Assembly (NCBI RefSeq): GCF_947503375.1
Contig: NZ_CANNDQ010000005.1
Location: 1 to 64,000 of the forward strand
DNA: 64,000 nucleotides
Source: an uncultured Psychroserpens sp.
GTDB lineage: Bacteria; Bacteroidota; Bacteroidia; Flavobacteriales; Flavobacteriaceae
Reading direction: 5' to 3'
Made by a program: the position numbers and the translations under genes. The notes under the pieces were generated by a model, which was not told the origin of the DNA, searched no databases, and worked only from the letters and a program-made list of their open reading frames with translations. Each line of letters opens with the position of its first letter. Position 1 is the stretch's first letter. This document shows positions 53,114 to 62,255 of the stretch, piece by piece.

Positions 53114-54817
53114 TCAGCCAATAATCATGCCTGCTATTGTAGCAGAAATAAGCGAGGCAAGTGTGCCACCAATGAGCGCTTTCATACCAAATTTTGAAAG
53201 TTGTTTTCTTTGACCAGGTGCTAATGAACCAATGCCACCAATTTGAATACCAATAGATGCAAAATTTGCAAAGCCACAAAGCATGTAGGTTGCCATGATA
53301 ATTGATTTTTCGTAGTTTAGGTGAGTTGCATTAGCAACATTCTTTAAATCGGCTAATTGTATATAGCCAACAAACTCGCTAGCTGCTAATTTAATGCCTA
53401 AGAGCTGTCCCATGAGCATTGCATCTTCTTTAGCTACACCAATAAGCCACATCAGAGGATAAAATATAGTTCCTAAAATAGCTTCTAATGAGAATGCGCT
53501 GTAAGGTGAGTTCGCACTAACCCATTCATTTAAGCCTCCAATAGTTCCAATTTTTAGTAAACCATAATTAATCATTGCAATAAAAGCTACAAATACGAGT
53601 AACATGGCACCAACATTAACAGCGAGTTTTAAGCCTTCAGTGGTACCATTTGCAATAGCATCTAAGAAGTTTGAACCTATTTTTTCTTGTGAAACGGTAA
53701 CATCAGTATTTACATCTTCGGTTTGTGGGTATAAAATTTTTGAAATTACTATAGCGCCAGGAGCAGCCATCACTGAAGCGGCTAGTAAATGCTTTGCATA
53801 TACTAATTTTAAAGCTTCGTCATCACCGCCAAGAAAACCAATATAAGCTGCCAATACCGCTCCTGCTACTGTAGCCATACCACCAATCATGACAAGTAAT
53901 ATTTCAGACTTGTTCATTTTCTCTAGGTAAGCTTTAATTAATAAGGGAGCTTCTGTTTGGCCTAAGAAGATGTTTCCGGCTACACTTAAACTTTTGGCTC
54001 CAGAAATTCCTAAAATTTTTGTCAAAAGCCATCCCATAGCTTTCACTACTTTTTGAATGATTCCCAAATAAAATAATACAGAAGTTAAGGCCGAAAAGAA
54101 TAAAATAGTTGGTAATACTTGAAATGCAAATATGAATCCATACGAATTTACATCCATAAAACCACCAAATAGGAATTCACTTCCTGATTGTGTAAAACCT
54201 AAAATTTTTATAAAAATTTTCCCTACGAATTCAAATACAGATTTAATAAAGTCAATTTTTAAAACACCAATGGCAATTAGTAGTTGAAATGTTAAACCAA
54301 TTCCAACTGTTTTCCAATTTATAGCTTTGCGATTACTACTAAACAAAAAAGCAATTACAATTAAGGTTACCATTCCTAAGACACCTCTCCACAAGCTATT
54401 AAATGAAAAGCCTTGGCTTGGGATTATAGTAGATGCTTGAGTTTTAATTACAGTAGTTTCAATTGGTTGTGATGTTTTGAATTTATATGCGATATTGTTT
54501 TCAACAAAAACCAGAGTAGAATCTGTAAGTTCTGAAATTTTATACCTCCTAATGGTGTCATTGGGTTGAGAATAATACAATACTAATAATTTATTCTGAT
54601 ACATATAGTCACCAGAAGCCTTTAGATTATTTTTTGCCTTGAGTGAATAATTAAATTCTCCAGAGTTTAAATGAAAAACATCGGAATTATCAATTTCAAA
54701 TAATGAAGTTCCATTTTCATTTTCAACAGAGGCAAATTGCCATTTTTTTTCTAGCTCTTGCGCGTGTAATATTAATCCAAAAAAAATAGCTGCAATAGCT
54801 AGTAAAAAATGTTTCAT
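53114..54817 (-). CDS. NupC-type concentrative nucleoside transporter with N-terminal exported domain
   Basis: The 567-residue protein opens with a signal peptide (MKHFLLAIAAIFFGLILHAQ) and a beta-rich lipocalin-like domain (about 20-120). The membrane core is a CNT transporter from about 140, with IFLGQTEAPLLIKAYLEKMNKSEILLVMIGGMATVAGAVL and the C-terminal ANFASIGIQIGGIGSLAPG. It uses an ion gradient to import nucleosides. The extra N-terminal domain is seen in Bacteroidota members but its role is unknown. It lies 10 bases after the bifunctional nuclease gene. Confidence 0.9.
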   Translation of the reverse strand: MKHFLLAIAAIFFGLILHAQELEKKWQFASVENENGTSLFEIDNSDVFHLNSGEFNYSLKAKNNLKASGDYMYQNKLLVLYYSQPNDTIRRYKISELTDSTLVFVENNIAYKFKTSQPIETTVIKTQASTIIPSQGFSFNSLWRGVLGMVTLIVIAFLFSSNRKAINWKTVGIGLTFQLLIAIGVLKIDFIKSVFEFVGKIFIKILGFTQSGSEFLFGGFMDVNSYGFIFAFQVLPTILFFSALTSVLFYLGIIQKVVKAMGWLLTKILGISGAKSLSVAGNIFLGQTEAPLLIKAYLEKMNKSEILLVMIGGMATVAGAVLAAYIGFLGGDDEALKLVYAKHLLAASVMAAPGAIVISKILYPQTEDVNTDVTVSQEKIGSNFLDAIANGTTEGLKLAVNVGAMLLVFVAFIAMINYGLLKIGTIGGLNEWVSANSPYSAFSLEAILGTIFYPLMWLIGVAKEDAMLMGQLLGIKLAASEFVGYIQLADLKNVANATHLNYEKSIIMATYMLCGFANFASIGIQIGGIGSLAPGQRKQLSKFGMKALIGGTLASLISATIAGMIIG

Positions 54818-54827
54818 CTGAAAATGT

Positions 54828-55436
54828 TTAACGTTTGGAGATTTCGTCTCTTATTTTGGCTGCTTTTTCATAATCTTCGTTAGCAACAGCTTCGTCTAAA
54901 AGGGTATGTAATTCTTTTAAACTTTTATCTTTATAATTTTCCTGAACACTAGCTTCGATTTCTTCTGCTACAAAATCATCAACCAAAATACTGTCTTGCT
55001 CTTCGTCGGCTTTTTTAGGGTTGACTTTTAAATAGATTCCTGCTTTGTCTAAGATGTTCTTATAAGTGAAAATTGGTGCTTGAAAACGTAGTGCTAAAGC
55101 AATAGCGTCACTAGTTCTGGCGTCAATAATTTCTTCAATTTTATCACGTTCGCAAATGAGACTTGAATAAAATACACCGTCTACTAATTTATGAATGATC
55201 ACTTGCTTGACTACAATATCAAAACGGTCTGCAAAATTCTTGAAAAGGTCGTGAGTAAGTGGTCTAGGAGGTCTGATCTCTTTTTCTAAAGCGATAGCAA
55301 TTGATTGTGCTTCAAAAGCACCAATTACGATAGGAAGTTTACGATCACCATCAACTTCATTTAGAATTAAAGCATATGCGCCATTTTGGGTTTGACTATA
55401 TGAAATTCCTTTTATGTTTAATCTAACTAAACTCAT
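54828..55436 (-). CDS. bifunctional nuclease family protein (DUF151) with UVR motif
   Basis: The 202-residue protein has a DUF151 domain (about 1-135; YALILNEVDGDRKLPIVIGAFEAQSIAIALE, DARTSDAIALALRFQAPIF) and a C-terminal UvrB/UvrC-type motif (about 166-202; LKELHTLLDEAVANEDYEKAAKIRDEI). A plant relative was described as a nuclease with both RNase and DNase activity. The bacterial role is unclear. The gene is the first of a pair with the NupC-type gene. Confidence 0.85.
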   Translation of the reverse strand: MSLVRLNIKGISYSQTQNGAYALILNEVDGDRKLPIVIGAFEAQSIAIALEKEIRPPRPLTHDLFKNFADRFDIVVKQVIIHKLVDGVFYSSLICERDKIEEIIDARTSDAIALALRFQAPIFTYKNILDKAGIYLKVNPKKADEEQDSILVDDFVAEEIEASVQENYKDKSLKELHTLLDEAVANEDYEKAAKIRDEISKR

Positions 55437-55550
55437 AATATATAAAACACAAAGAACTGTTTAAATTAGGACTTTACCAACTGCCTTGAGCAGATTTATG
55501 TATAAAGAACTAATTGAAACAGCTCTTTTCAAAACACAATTTAAAAAAAA

Positions 55551-56513
55551 TTATGCGTTTTGGGCTTTAAATGCTTTTAATTTTTCGATGAGTGTAGGTA
55601 CTACTTCAAAGGCATCACCTACGACTCCATAATCTGCAGCTTTAAAGAAAGGTGCTTCAGGATCTGTATTGATCACAACCTTAACTTTAGATGCATTAAT
55701 ACCAGCTAAATGTTGTATTGCACCAGAAATACCAATGGCAATATATAGGTTTGAAGCAACAGGTTTTCCAGTTTGTCCAACATGCTCACTATGAGGCCTC
55801 CATCCTAAATCTGATACTGGCTTAGAACATGCAGTTGCTGCACCTAAAACGTCAGCTAACTCTTCTACCATTCCCCAATTTTCAGGACCTTTTAATCCTC
55901 TTCCTGCCGAAACTACTATTTCTGCATCAGCAATTGTAACCTTATCTGTAGCTTTATCTACAGATTGGACTGTGACTCCTGATGAAGGTATTGAAGGTGA
56001 GAATTCTTCTGAAGTCGCACTTCCTGTTGATTCAACTAATCCAAATGCGTTTTTTGATACACCAACGATTTTGGTCTCTGTATCTATGGTTGTTATATTA
56101 AATGCTTTATTGGTAAAAGCGGTACGTTTTACCGTAAAAGGTGTTGTGCTTGATGGTGCTTCAACAACATTAGAAGCATAACCAGCTTCTAATTGTATGG
56201 CTAGCATTGGAGCTAGATATTTGCTGTCTGCACTTGAACTTACGACAACTACGCTAGCATTTTCCTGTTTTGCAGCTTGAGCAATAGCACTTGCGTATGC
56301 ATTTGCGTTAAAGGTGTTTAAATCATCATTAGTTATGCTTAACACTTTATCTACACCATAATTGCCCAATTCTGAAGTGTTTTCAGCATTAATGGCAACA
56401 GCAGTAACTGAAGTCCCCATTTGGTTTGCAATTGCCTTAGCGTAAGAAGCAACTTCTAAAGCTACTTTTTTAAATTTTCCTTGTTCTGATTCTGTATATA
56501 CTAAAACTGACAT
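55551..56513 (-). CDS. etfA: electron transfer flavoprotein alpha subunit
   Basis: The 320-residue product has an N-terminal Rossmann-like domain and the C-terminal FAD-binding domain: VSAGRGLKGPENWG, PVSDLGWRPHSEHVGQTGKPVASNLYIAIGISGAIQHLAG, and KVVINTDPEAPFFKAADYGVVGDAFEVVP. With EtfB it passes electrons from acyl-CoA dehydrogenases to the respiratory chain. etfB is 21 bases upstream in the same operon. Confidence 0.97.
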   Translation of the reverse strand: MSVLVYTESEQGKFKKVALEVASYAKAIANQMGTSVTAVAINAENTSELGNYGVDKVLSITNDDLNTFNANAYASAIAQAAKQENASVVVVSSSADSKYLAPMLAIQLEAGYASNVVEAPSSTTPFTVKRTAFTNKAFNITTIDTETKIVGVSKNAFGLVESTGSATSEEFSPSIPSSGVTVQSVDKATDKVTIADAEIVVSAGRGLKGPENWGMVEELADVLGAATACSKPVSDLGWRPHSEHVGQTGKPVASNLYIAIGISGAIQHLAGINASKVKVVINTDPEAPFFKAADYGVVGDAFEVVPTLIEKLKAFKAQNA

Positions 56514-56534
56514 CTTTTTTCTTTTTAAGGTTAA

Positions 56535-57281
56535 TTAAATAACTTTAGCTTCGTTATGTAGTAAATTAACTAGTTCATCAATATTATCTGCTTCTACTAA
56601 AGTGACAGCACCTTTTGGCGCAGGCTTTTCAAATTTAACAGATGTCGTTTCTACAGTTGCATTTGCTGGCTCAACGACAGATAATGGTTTTTTACGTGCC
56701 ATCATGATACCTCTCATATTTGGAATGCGGAGGTCACTTTCTTCAACAAGCCCTTTTTGTCCACCAATAACTAGTGGTAAACTTGTTGAAACAGTTTCTT
56801 TACCACCATCAATTTCTCGCATTGCTGTAGCATTCGTGCCGTTAACTTCTAAGTTTATGCAATTGGTTACAAAGTTTGCGTTAGTTAAACTTGCTAGCAT
56901 TCCTGGTACCATACCACCATTATAATCAATAGATTCACGACCTGCAATCACTAAGTCATAACCACCTTCGTTAACCACATTTGCGAGTTCTTTTGCTACT
57001 TGAAAAGCATCTTTAGCTTGAGTGTTGACTCTTATTGCGGCGTCTGCGCCAATAGCTAGAGCTTTACGAAGCGTTGGTTCTGTTTCTGGGCCACCAACGT
57101 TAACTACAGTAACTTCTGCGCCTTGTTTTTCTTTAAACCACATGGCACGAGTTAAGCCAAATTCGTCATTTGGATTAATAACAAATTGAACACCATTGGT
57201 GTCAAATTTAGTGTCGTTTTCGGTGAAATTGATCTTTGAAGTCGTATCAGGAACATGGCTAATACATACTAATATTTTCAT
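56535..57281 (-). CDS. etfB: electron transfer flavoprotein beta subunit
   Basis: The 248-residue product opens with MKILVCISHVPDTTSKINF and has VINPNDEFGLTRAMWFKE and VNVGGPETEPTLRKALAIGADAAIRV, typical of EtfB with its AMP site. The DYNGGMVPGMLASLT segment and MMARKKPLSVV are also conserved. It is the first gene of the etfBA operon and is divergent from pdhB across a 310-base AT-rich gap. Confidence 0.97.
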   Translation of the reverse strand: MKILVCISHVPDTTSKINFTENDTKFDTNGVQFVINPNDEFGLTRAMWFKEKQGAEVTVVNVGGPETEPTLRKALAIGADAAIRVNTQAKDAFQVAKELANVVNEGGYDLVIAGRESIDYNGGMVPGMLASLTNANFVTNCINLEVNGTNATAMREIDGGKETVSTSLPLVIGGQKGLVEESDLRIPNMRGIMMARKKPLSVVEPANATVETTSVKFEKPAPKGAVTLVEADNIDELVNLLHNEAKVI

Positions 57282-57591
57282 ATCGAAATTATTTATTTTG
57301 AGTGTATATTTTTTCTAGTGCACGAAGATAATTATAATAATTCTAATTTTACTATGCGCGCATAATAAATTTTTGTGAAAATTTGATTTTTATTCATTTT
57401 GATTATTAAATCTTCAGTGATTTTGTTTAAAATCATCAATTATTCAAAATTTTATCATTAAAAAGTGGAATATAGATCTATAAAATCACATCTATTAAGT
57501 TTTAGACCAATAACAATAGATTGATTATTTCATTCTAGCTTAATTTTTAACCAATAATTATTATTTTTGCTATTCGTTTAAAAACAGATAC
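57282..57591. other. divergent intergenic region etfB / pdhB
   Basis: This 310-base gap is very A+T-rich and contains no convincing ORF. It holds the perfect palindrome TATGCGCGCATA at 57353-57364, and a -7-like TATTTTTG (57562-57569) for pdhB. Both divergent promoters must be here. Confidence 0.8.
57353..57364. promoter_or_regulatory. possible operator palindrome upstream of etfB
   Basis: TATGCGCGCATA is a perfect 12-base palindrome with a G+C core in a region that is otherwise nearly all A and T. It lies 72 bases before the etfB start. Such dyads are typical of dimeric repressors, for instance TetR-type regulators of fatty-acid use; the reader is unknown. Confidence 0.4.
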
Positions 57592-58575
57592 ATGAAGACA
57601 ATTCAATTTAGAGAGGCTATTGCTGAAGCCATGAGTGAAGAAATGCGAAGAGATGAAAGCATTTATTTAATGGGTGAAGAAGTGGCAGAGTATAATGGAG
57701 CTTACAAAGCTTCAAAAGGGATGTTGGATGAGTTTGGTGCAAAGCGTGTAATTGACACACCAATTGCAGAGCTTGGTTTTGCTGGCGTTGCAATTGGTTC
57801 TACCATGACTGGTAATAGACCAATTGTTGAATATATGACCTTCAACTTTTCGTTGGTTGGGATTGATCAAATTATAAATAACGCAGCAAAGATCAGACAA
57901 ATGTCTGGAGGACAATTTAAATGCCCTATTGTTTTTCGTGGTCCTACAGCTTCTGCTGGACAGTTAGCTGCAACACATTCTCAAGCCTTTGAAAGTTGGT
58001 TTGCCAATACGCCTGGACTAAAAGTGGTTGTGCCTTCAAATCCATACGATGCTAAAGGATTATTAAAATCTGCCATAAGAGACGACGATCCAGTAATTTT
58101 TATGGAAAGTGAACAGATGTATGGTGATAAAGGTGAGGTTCCTGAGGGAGAATATACTATTCCGTTAGGTGTAGCTGAAATAAAGCGTGAAGGTACAGAC
58201 GTTACTATTGTATCGTTCGGAAAAATAATCAAAGAAGCTTATAAAGCTGCAGAAGAATTAGAAAAAGATGGTATTTCTTGCGAGATTATTGATTTGCGTA
58301 CCGTTCGCCCTATGGATAGAAAAGCTATTGTTAAGTCGGTAAAGAAAACAAATCGTCTTGTAGTTTTAGAAGAAGCTTGGCCATTTGGAAATGTTGCTAC
58401 AGAAATCACATACTTGGTTCAGTCCGAAGCATTTGATTATCTAGACGCTCCAATTGTAAAAATAAATACTGCTGATACACCAGCGCCTTATTCTCCTGTA
58501 TTACTAGAAGAATGGTTGCCTAATAGTGAAGATGTAATAAAAGCTGTTAAAAAAGTAATGTATATTAATACATAA
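57592..58575 (+). CDS. pdhB: pyruvate dehydrogenase E1 component subunit beta
   Basis: The 327-residue transketolase-like protein opens with MKTIQFREAIAEAMSEEMRRDESIYLMGEEVAEYNGAYKASKGM and has VIDTPIAELGFAGVAIGSTMTGNRPIVEYM, GPTASAGQLAATHSQAFESW, and VVVPSNPYDAKGLLKSAIRDDDPVIFMES. With E1 alpha it decarboxylates pyruvate in the cytoplasm. The alpha and E2 genes are not adjacent, an arrangement I recall from other flavobacteria. Confidence 0.95.
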   Translation: MKTIQFREAIAEAMSEEMRRDESIYLMGEEVAEYNGAYKASKGMLDEFGAKRVIDTPIAELGFAGVAIGSTMTGNRPIVEYMTFNFSLVGIDQIINNAAKIRQMSGGQFKCPIVFRGPTASAGQLAATHSQAFESWFANTPGLKVVVPSNPYDAKGLLKSAIRDDDPVIFMESEQMYGDKGEVPEGEYTIPLGVAEIKREGTDVTIVSFGKIIKEAYKAAEELEKDGISCEIIDLRTVRPMDRKAIVKSVKKTNRLVVLEEAWPFGNVATEITYLVQSEAFDYLDAPIVKINTADTPAPYSPVLLEEWLPNSEDVIKAVKKVMYINT

Positions 58576-58669
58576 TGGTTTTATTAAACCATCTAATAAA
58601 TCGTAATTTTTTACGTTAATAAACTTCATTGACTCCTTTTGCATGATTGTTGATGAAGTTTAATTGCCT

Positions 58670-61180
58670 ATGAACCTTAAACTACTTCTTTTTTTCTTTT
58701 TCTTCGGAATCTTTTCTGTAAATGCACAAACCAAAGTTAGTGGCTACGTTTTGGACGATTCAGACCAGCCTGTTGCCTTTGCTAACGTTTTATTCAAAGG
58801 GTCTACAGAGGGAACGATAACAAATGAGAACGGAAGATTTTATTTGGAGTCTGAAAACACATGGGAAACAGTAGTTATTTCTTTTTTAGGCTATGAAACA
58901 CTTGAAATTCCACTTGAGAAAAAAGTTAACTACGATCTTAAGTTTATTTTAAAAGAAGAAGCTTCAGCACTTAATGAAGTCGTTATTGTTACAGGAAAGC
59001 AATCTAAAAAAGCGTCTGAAAACCCTGCAATTAGAATCCTTAAGAAAATATGGGAGCGTAAGCGAAAAAATGGCTTACGTCAATTCAAGCAATATAATTA
59101 TGATAAGTATGAAAAGGTAGAATTTGATCTTAATACAATTGATAGTGCACTTATTAAGAGTAAGTTATTTAGAGGTATGGAGTTTGTCTTTGAGGAAGTA
59201 GATACTTCTAAGGTAACTGGAAAAACATATTTGCCTATTTTTATTAATGAAGCCTTTAGTAAGGTCTATGGTGATAACTTGCTTAATAAAGAAAAAGAAG
59301 ACTTAAAAGGAAATAAAAATTCTGGTTTTAGTAATAATCAGATCATTATTGATTTTGTTGATGACTTATATTCAGATTTTGATATTTACGACAACTATCT
59401 CAAATTTTTTGATAAGAGTTTTGTTAGTCCATTATCACGAACAGGAGTGCAAACGTATAATTATATCTTATCAGATAGCGCATATATAGATAACAAGTGG
59501 TGTTATAATATTATCTATTACCCAAGGCGAAAAAATGAATTGACATTTAAAGGTGATTTTTGGGTAAATGATTCTACATACGCTATTAAGGATATCAATT
59601 TGCAAGCTTCAAAAAGTGCTAATATCAACTGGGTAAAAGAGATCTATATTGAACAAGAGTTTGAAGTATTGAACGATTCGATATTTCTTATCAAGCGCGA
59701 TTATATGTTATCAGATTTTGCGTTGAATAAAAAAGAAAAATCTCGAGGTGTCTATGGTAAGCGCACTACACTTTACGATAATTATGTTTTTGACGAAGTA
59801 AAAGATGAAGAGTTCTATGATCAAGAGGTTTTTAGCTTTGATGAGGCCGTTTATAATCGTGATGATAGTTTTTGGGAGCAAAATCGTTTAGAATCTTTAA
59901 ATAAAGATGAAAAAGGAGTCTACAAGATGTTAGATACCCTCAAAACAGTTAAAAAATTTAAAAGGCTCTATAATCTAGGAAGTATACTAGCTTCAGGTTA
60001 TATTGAATTTCCTAGTATTAATTTTGATTATGGACCAATTTTTTCTACAGTTGGATTTAATGAGGTAGAAGGGCTGAGGTTGCGAACAGGAGGCCGCACC
60101 TATTTTGGAGCAAATGATCTTTGGCGATTAGAAGGGTTTTTAGCTTATGGTTTTAGAGACGATAAATTCAAGTATGGTATCTCTGGGAAATGGTTACTCG
60201 ATAAGAAAAGCCGATTTATAATTTCAGGTGGAAACCGACGCGATGTAGAACAAATTGGAGCTAGTCTTACTACTTCTACAGATGTTTTAGGAAGAAGTTT
60301 AGCCTCTTCTGCAGTAGTTGGTACAGGTGCAAATGATAAGCTGACCAATATTAACCTTTCGGTACTTTCGCTTGAAATTGAGCCAGCTAAGAATTTAGTG
60401 TTAAGATGGAGTGGAAATTACAGAACTTTGGAGTCTGCGTCAACCACATTTAGTTTAGATTATAATAACCCTGAATCTATCACAGGAGTTTCTTCAGAAA
60501 TAAAACAGTTTGAGTCTTCATTATCAGTATCCTATTTTCCACAACGTAAAATGACAGGTTTTGGTGTGGAAAGAAAAATTTCAAATGATAATTTTGCCAG
60601 ATTGTTTGCACAGATAAGTAGAGGTGATCGTGATTGGTTTAATAGTGATTTTGATTATACCAAGCTACAGTTTTCTTATTTACAACCTTGGCAAGTAGGA
60701 GGATTTGGTCGCTTATATACCACAGTTGAGGCAGGTAAAACCTTTGGTGATGTGCCTTTAGGATTATTAAGTGTGATACCAGGAAATCAAACTTATTTTT
60801 CAATTTATAACACATTTCCTCAATTAGATTTTTATGAATTTGTAACCGATACTTATGCATCTATGCATATAGAGCATAATTTTAATGGACGTATTTTCTC
60901 TAGAATCCCTTTTTTAAAGAAATATAACTTAAGAGCCATTGTAGGCTTAAGAGGTGTTTGGGGGGAATTGTCTCAAGATAATATTGCACTTAGTACTACA
61001 GGAAATCCATTAGAATTCCCATTAATAGCACCTGATGAAAAAATATATTATGAATATAGTCTTGGTGTAGGTAATATTTTTAAAATATTACGAATAGATT
61101 TCAACTTTAGAGGAAACTATCTTGATAATCCTGATGCTAGACGTTTTGGTATTACAGGAAGTTTTGGATTTAGTTTTTAA
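58670..61180 (+). CDS. DUF5686 and carboxypeptidase regulatory-like domain outer-membrane protein
   Basis: The ATG at 58670 gives MNLKLLLFFFFFGIFSVNAQ, a good signal peptide; an in-frame TTG lies 6 bases earlier. A CarboxypepD_reg domain follows (about 20-105; VSGYVLDDSDQPVAFANVLFKGSTEGTITNENGRF). The remaining about 730 residues match the DUF5686 layout, which includes a C-terminal beta barrel ending FGITGSFGFSF with a terminal Phe. It is probably an outer-membrane protein of unknown cargo. It is 94 bases after pdhB. Confidence 0.88.
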   Translation: MNLKLLLFFFFFGIFSVNAQTKVSGYVLDDSDQPVAFANVLFKGSTEGTITNENGRFYLESENTWETVVISFLGYETLEIPLEKKVNYDLKFILKEEASALNEVVIVTGKQSKKASENPAIRILKKIWERKRKNGLRQFKQYNYDKYEKVEFDLNTIDSALIKSKLFRGMEFVFEEVDTSKVTGKTYLPIFINEAFSKVYGDNLLNKEKEDLKGNKNSGFSNNQIIIDFVDDLYSDFDIYDNYLKFFDKSFVSPLSRTGVQTYNYILSDSAYIDNKWCYNIIYYPRRKNELTFKGDFWVNDSTYAIKDINLQASKSANINWVKEIYIEQEFEVLNDSIFLIKRDYMLSDFALNKKEKSRGVYGKRTTLYDNYVFDEVKDEEFYDQEVFSFDEAVYNRDDSFWEQNRLESLNKDEKGVYKMLDTLKTVKKFKRLYNLGSILASGYIEFPSINFDYGPIFSTVGFNEVEGLRLRTGGRTYFGANDLWRLEGFLAYGFRDDKFKYGISGKWLLDKKSRFIISGGNRRDVEQIGASLTTSTDVLGRSLASSAVVGTGANDKLTNINLSVLSLEIEPAKNLVLRWSGNYRTLESASTTFSLDYNNPESITGVSSEIKQFESSLSVSYFPQRKMTGFGVERKISNDNFARLFAQISRGDRDWFNSDFDYTKLQFSYLQPWQVGGFGRLYTTVEAGKTFGDVPLGLLSVIPGNQTYFSIYNTFPQLDFYEFVTDTYASMHIEHNFNGRIFSRIPFLKKYNLRAIVGLRGVWGELSQDNIALSTTGNPLEFPLIAPDEKIYYEYSLGVGNIFKILRIDFNFRGNYLDNPDARRFGITGSFGFSF

Positions 61181-61193
61181 ACATTAATGAAAT

Positions 61194-61227
61194 AAAAAAG
61201 CTTTCTCATTCAAAAGAAAGCTTTTTT
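61194..61227. terminator. bidirectional rho-independent terminator
   Basis: The stem AAAAAAGCTTTCT / AGAAAGCTTTTTT with loop CATTCAA lies between the convergent DUF5686 and DUF4287 genes. Both strands end in a T-run. Confidence 0.88.
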
Positions 61228-61236
61228 AAAGAAGCA

Positions 61237-61767
61237 CTAATTAGCCTTTTCATAAGCTTCTTTAATCCAAGAAAAAAGTTCTTCATCAAGTTCTTCTAGA
61301 CTGCTTATTCTAACCCTGTGTGTACACATAGCGCCAAATGGACCTGAATTTTCAAGTCTCGAAGTAGTATCTACGCCTTTAAGTTTCAACCCTAAGTCGA
61401 TACGTGTTTTAGTAGCTGGTTTTACTAAAACAAATTGCCGTTTTCTAATAAAACTTACACTATCTTTTTTGGGTGTTATGGTAATATCATTCCCTAATTG
61501 AGATATGTTTGCTAGTAATTGATTATAAATTGGCCTCAAATTTGCTTTGCCTTTATATTGATTATTTAATAAATCCTTATCATCAATTGATTCAGCATCA
61601 GCTTTTCTAGCCTTTAATGATACAAAATTAGCGTAACCATGCGTAAACCCATATTCGTTTTTTAAAAATTCAATTATAGCTTTATGTTTATCAATTTGTG
61701 ATGCTTTCACAACTTTTATCCAGTAGTCGAGAGATTTACCTGTTTTTTCTAAGAGCCCTTTTTCCAT
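61237..61767 (-). CDS. DUF4287 / DUF5655 domain-containing protein
   Basis: The 176-residue protein has an N-terminal DUF4287-like part (about 1-60; KTGKSLDYWIKVVKASQIDKHKAIIEFLKNEYGFTHGYANFVSLKA) and a C-terminal DUF5655-like part (about 75-175; IYNQLLANISQLGNDITITPKKDSVSFIRKRQFVLVKPATKTRIDLGLKL). These small proteins are widespread and of unknown function. It is 12 bases downstream of the DUF1761 gene. Confidence 0.78.
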   Translation of the reverse strand: MEKGLLEKTGKSLDYWIKVVKASQIDKHKAIIEFLKNEYGFTHGYANFVSLKARKADAESIDDKDLLNNQYKGKANLRPIYNQLLANISQLGNDITITPKKDSVSFIRKRQFVLVKPATKTRIDLGLKLKGVDTTSRLENSGPFGAMCTHRVRISSLEELDEELFSWIKEAYEKAN

Positions 61768-61779
61768 GATTTTATGTGT

Positions 61780-62190
61780 TTACCAAGCACCTAAGATGGT
61801 GCCCATTAATGTTAATGTTATTGTGCAATAGCCTGCATTTATAGAAAATGCTTTAAGCGATTTCATTTCAAAAAGATATAAAATACCAAGCATCGTACTC
61901 ACCCAACCTATACCTGCAAAAAATCCTGCCATAGTCCCAAAAATCACATCGGCTTTTGTGCCAATGAACATTTCGAGAATTAAAGCAGCTATAAAAGCTA
62001 AAAGAAGTGAAAGTCCGAATGTTTTTGTAGGCGATCTTTTTTTTAGATCTTCTTCAGTAAAGTTAAATTCTGTCATCCAAGCTTTTCCGAAGATTGGGCC
62101 ATACCATATACCACCGATAAGAAATGATGAAATAGCGGCTATAATAACTGATAGCCAGTTGATGTTTTCAAGCGCTGCAATTAAATCCAT
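61780..62190 (-). CDS. DUF1761 family membrane protein
   Basis: The 136-residue protein has four hydrophobic segments and opens with NINWLSVIIAAISSFLIGGIWYGPIFGKAWMTE, the family signature, then a charged loop TEEDLKKRSPTKTFGLSLLLAF. Function is unknown. It is the first gene of a pair with the DUF4287 gene. Confidence 0.85.
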   Translation of the reverse strand: MDLIAALENINWLSVIIAAISSFLIGGIWYGPIFGKAWMTEFNFTEEDLKKRSPTKTFGLSLLLAFIAALILEMFIGTKADVIFGTMAGFFAGIGWVSTMLGILYLFEMKSLKAFSINAGYCTITLTLMGTILGAW

Positions 62191-62255
62191 AGTTTGATTA
62201 TTTTTAAATTGAAGTACAATACTACTTCAATAAAAAAACGTAGGATAGTAAAAAA

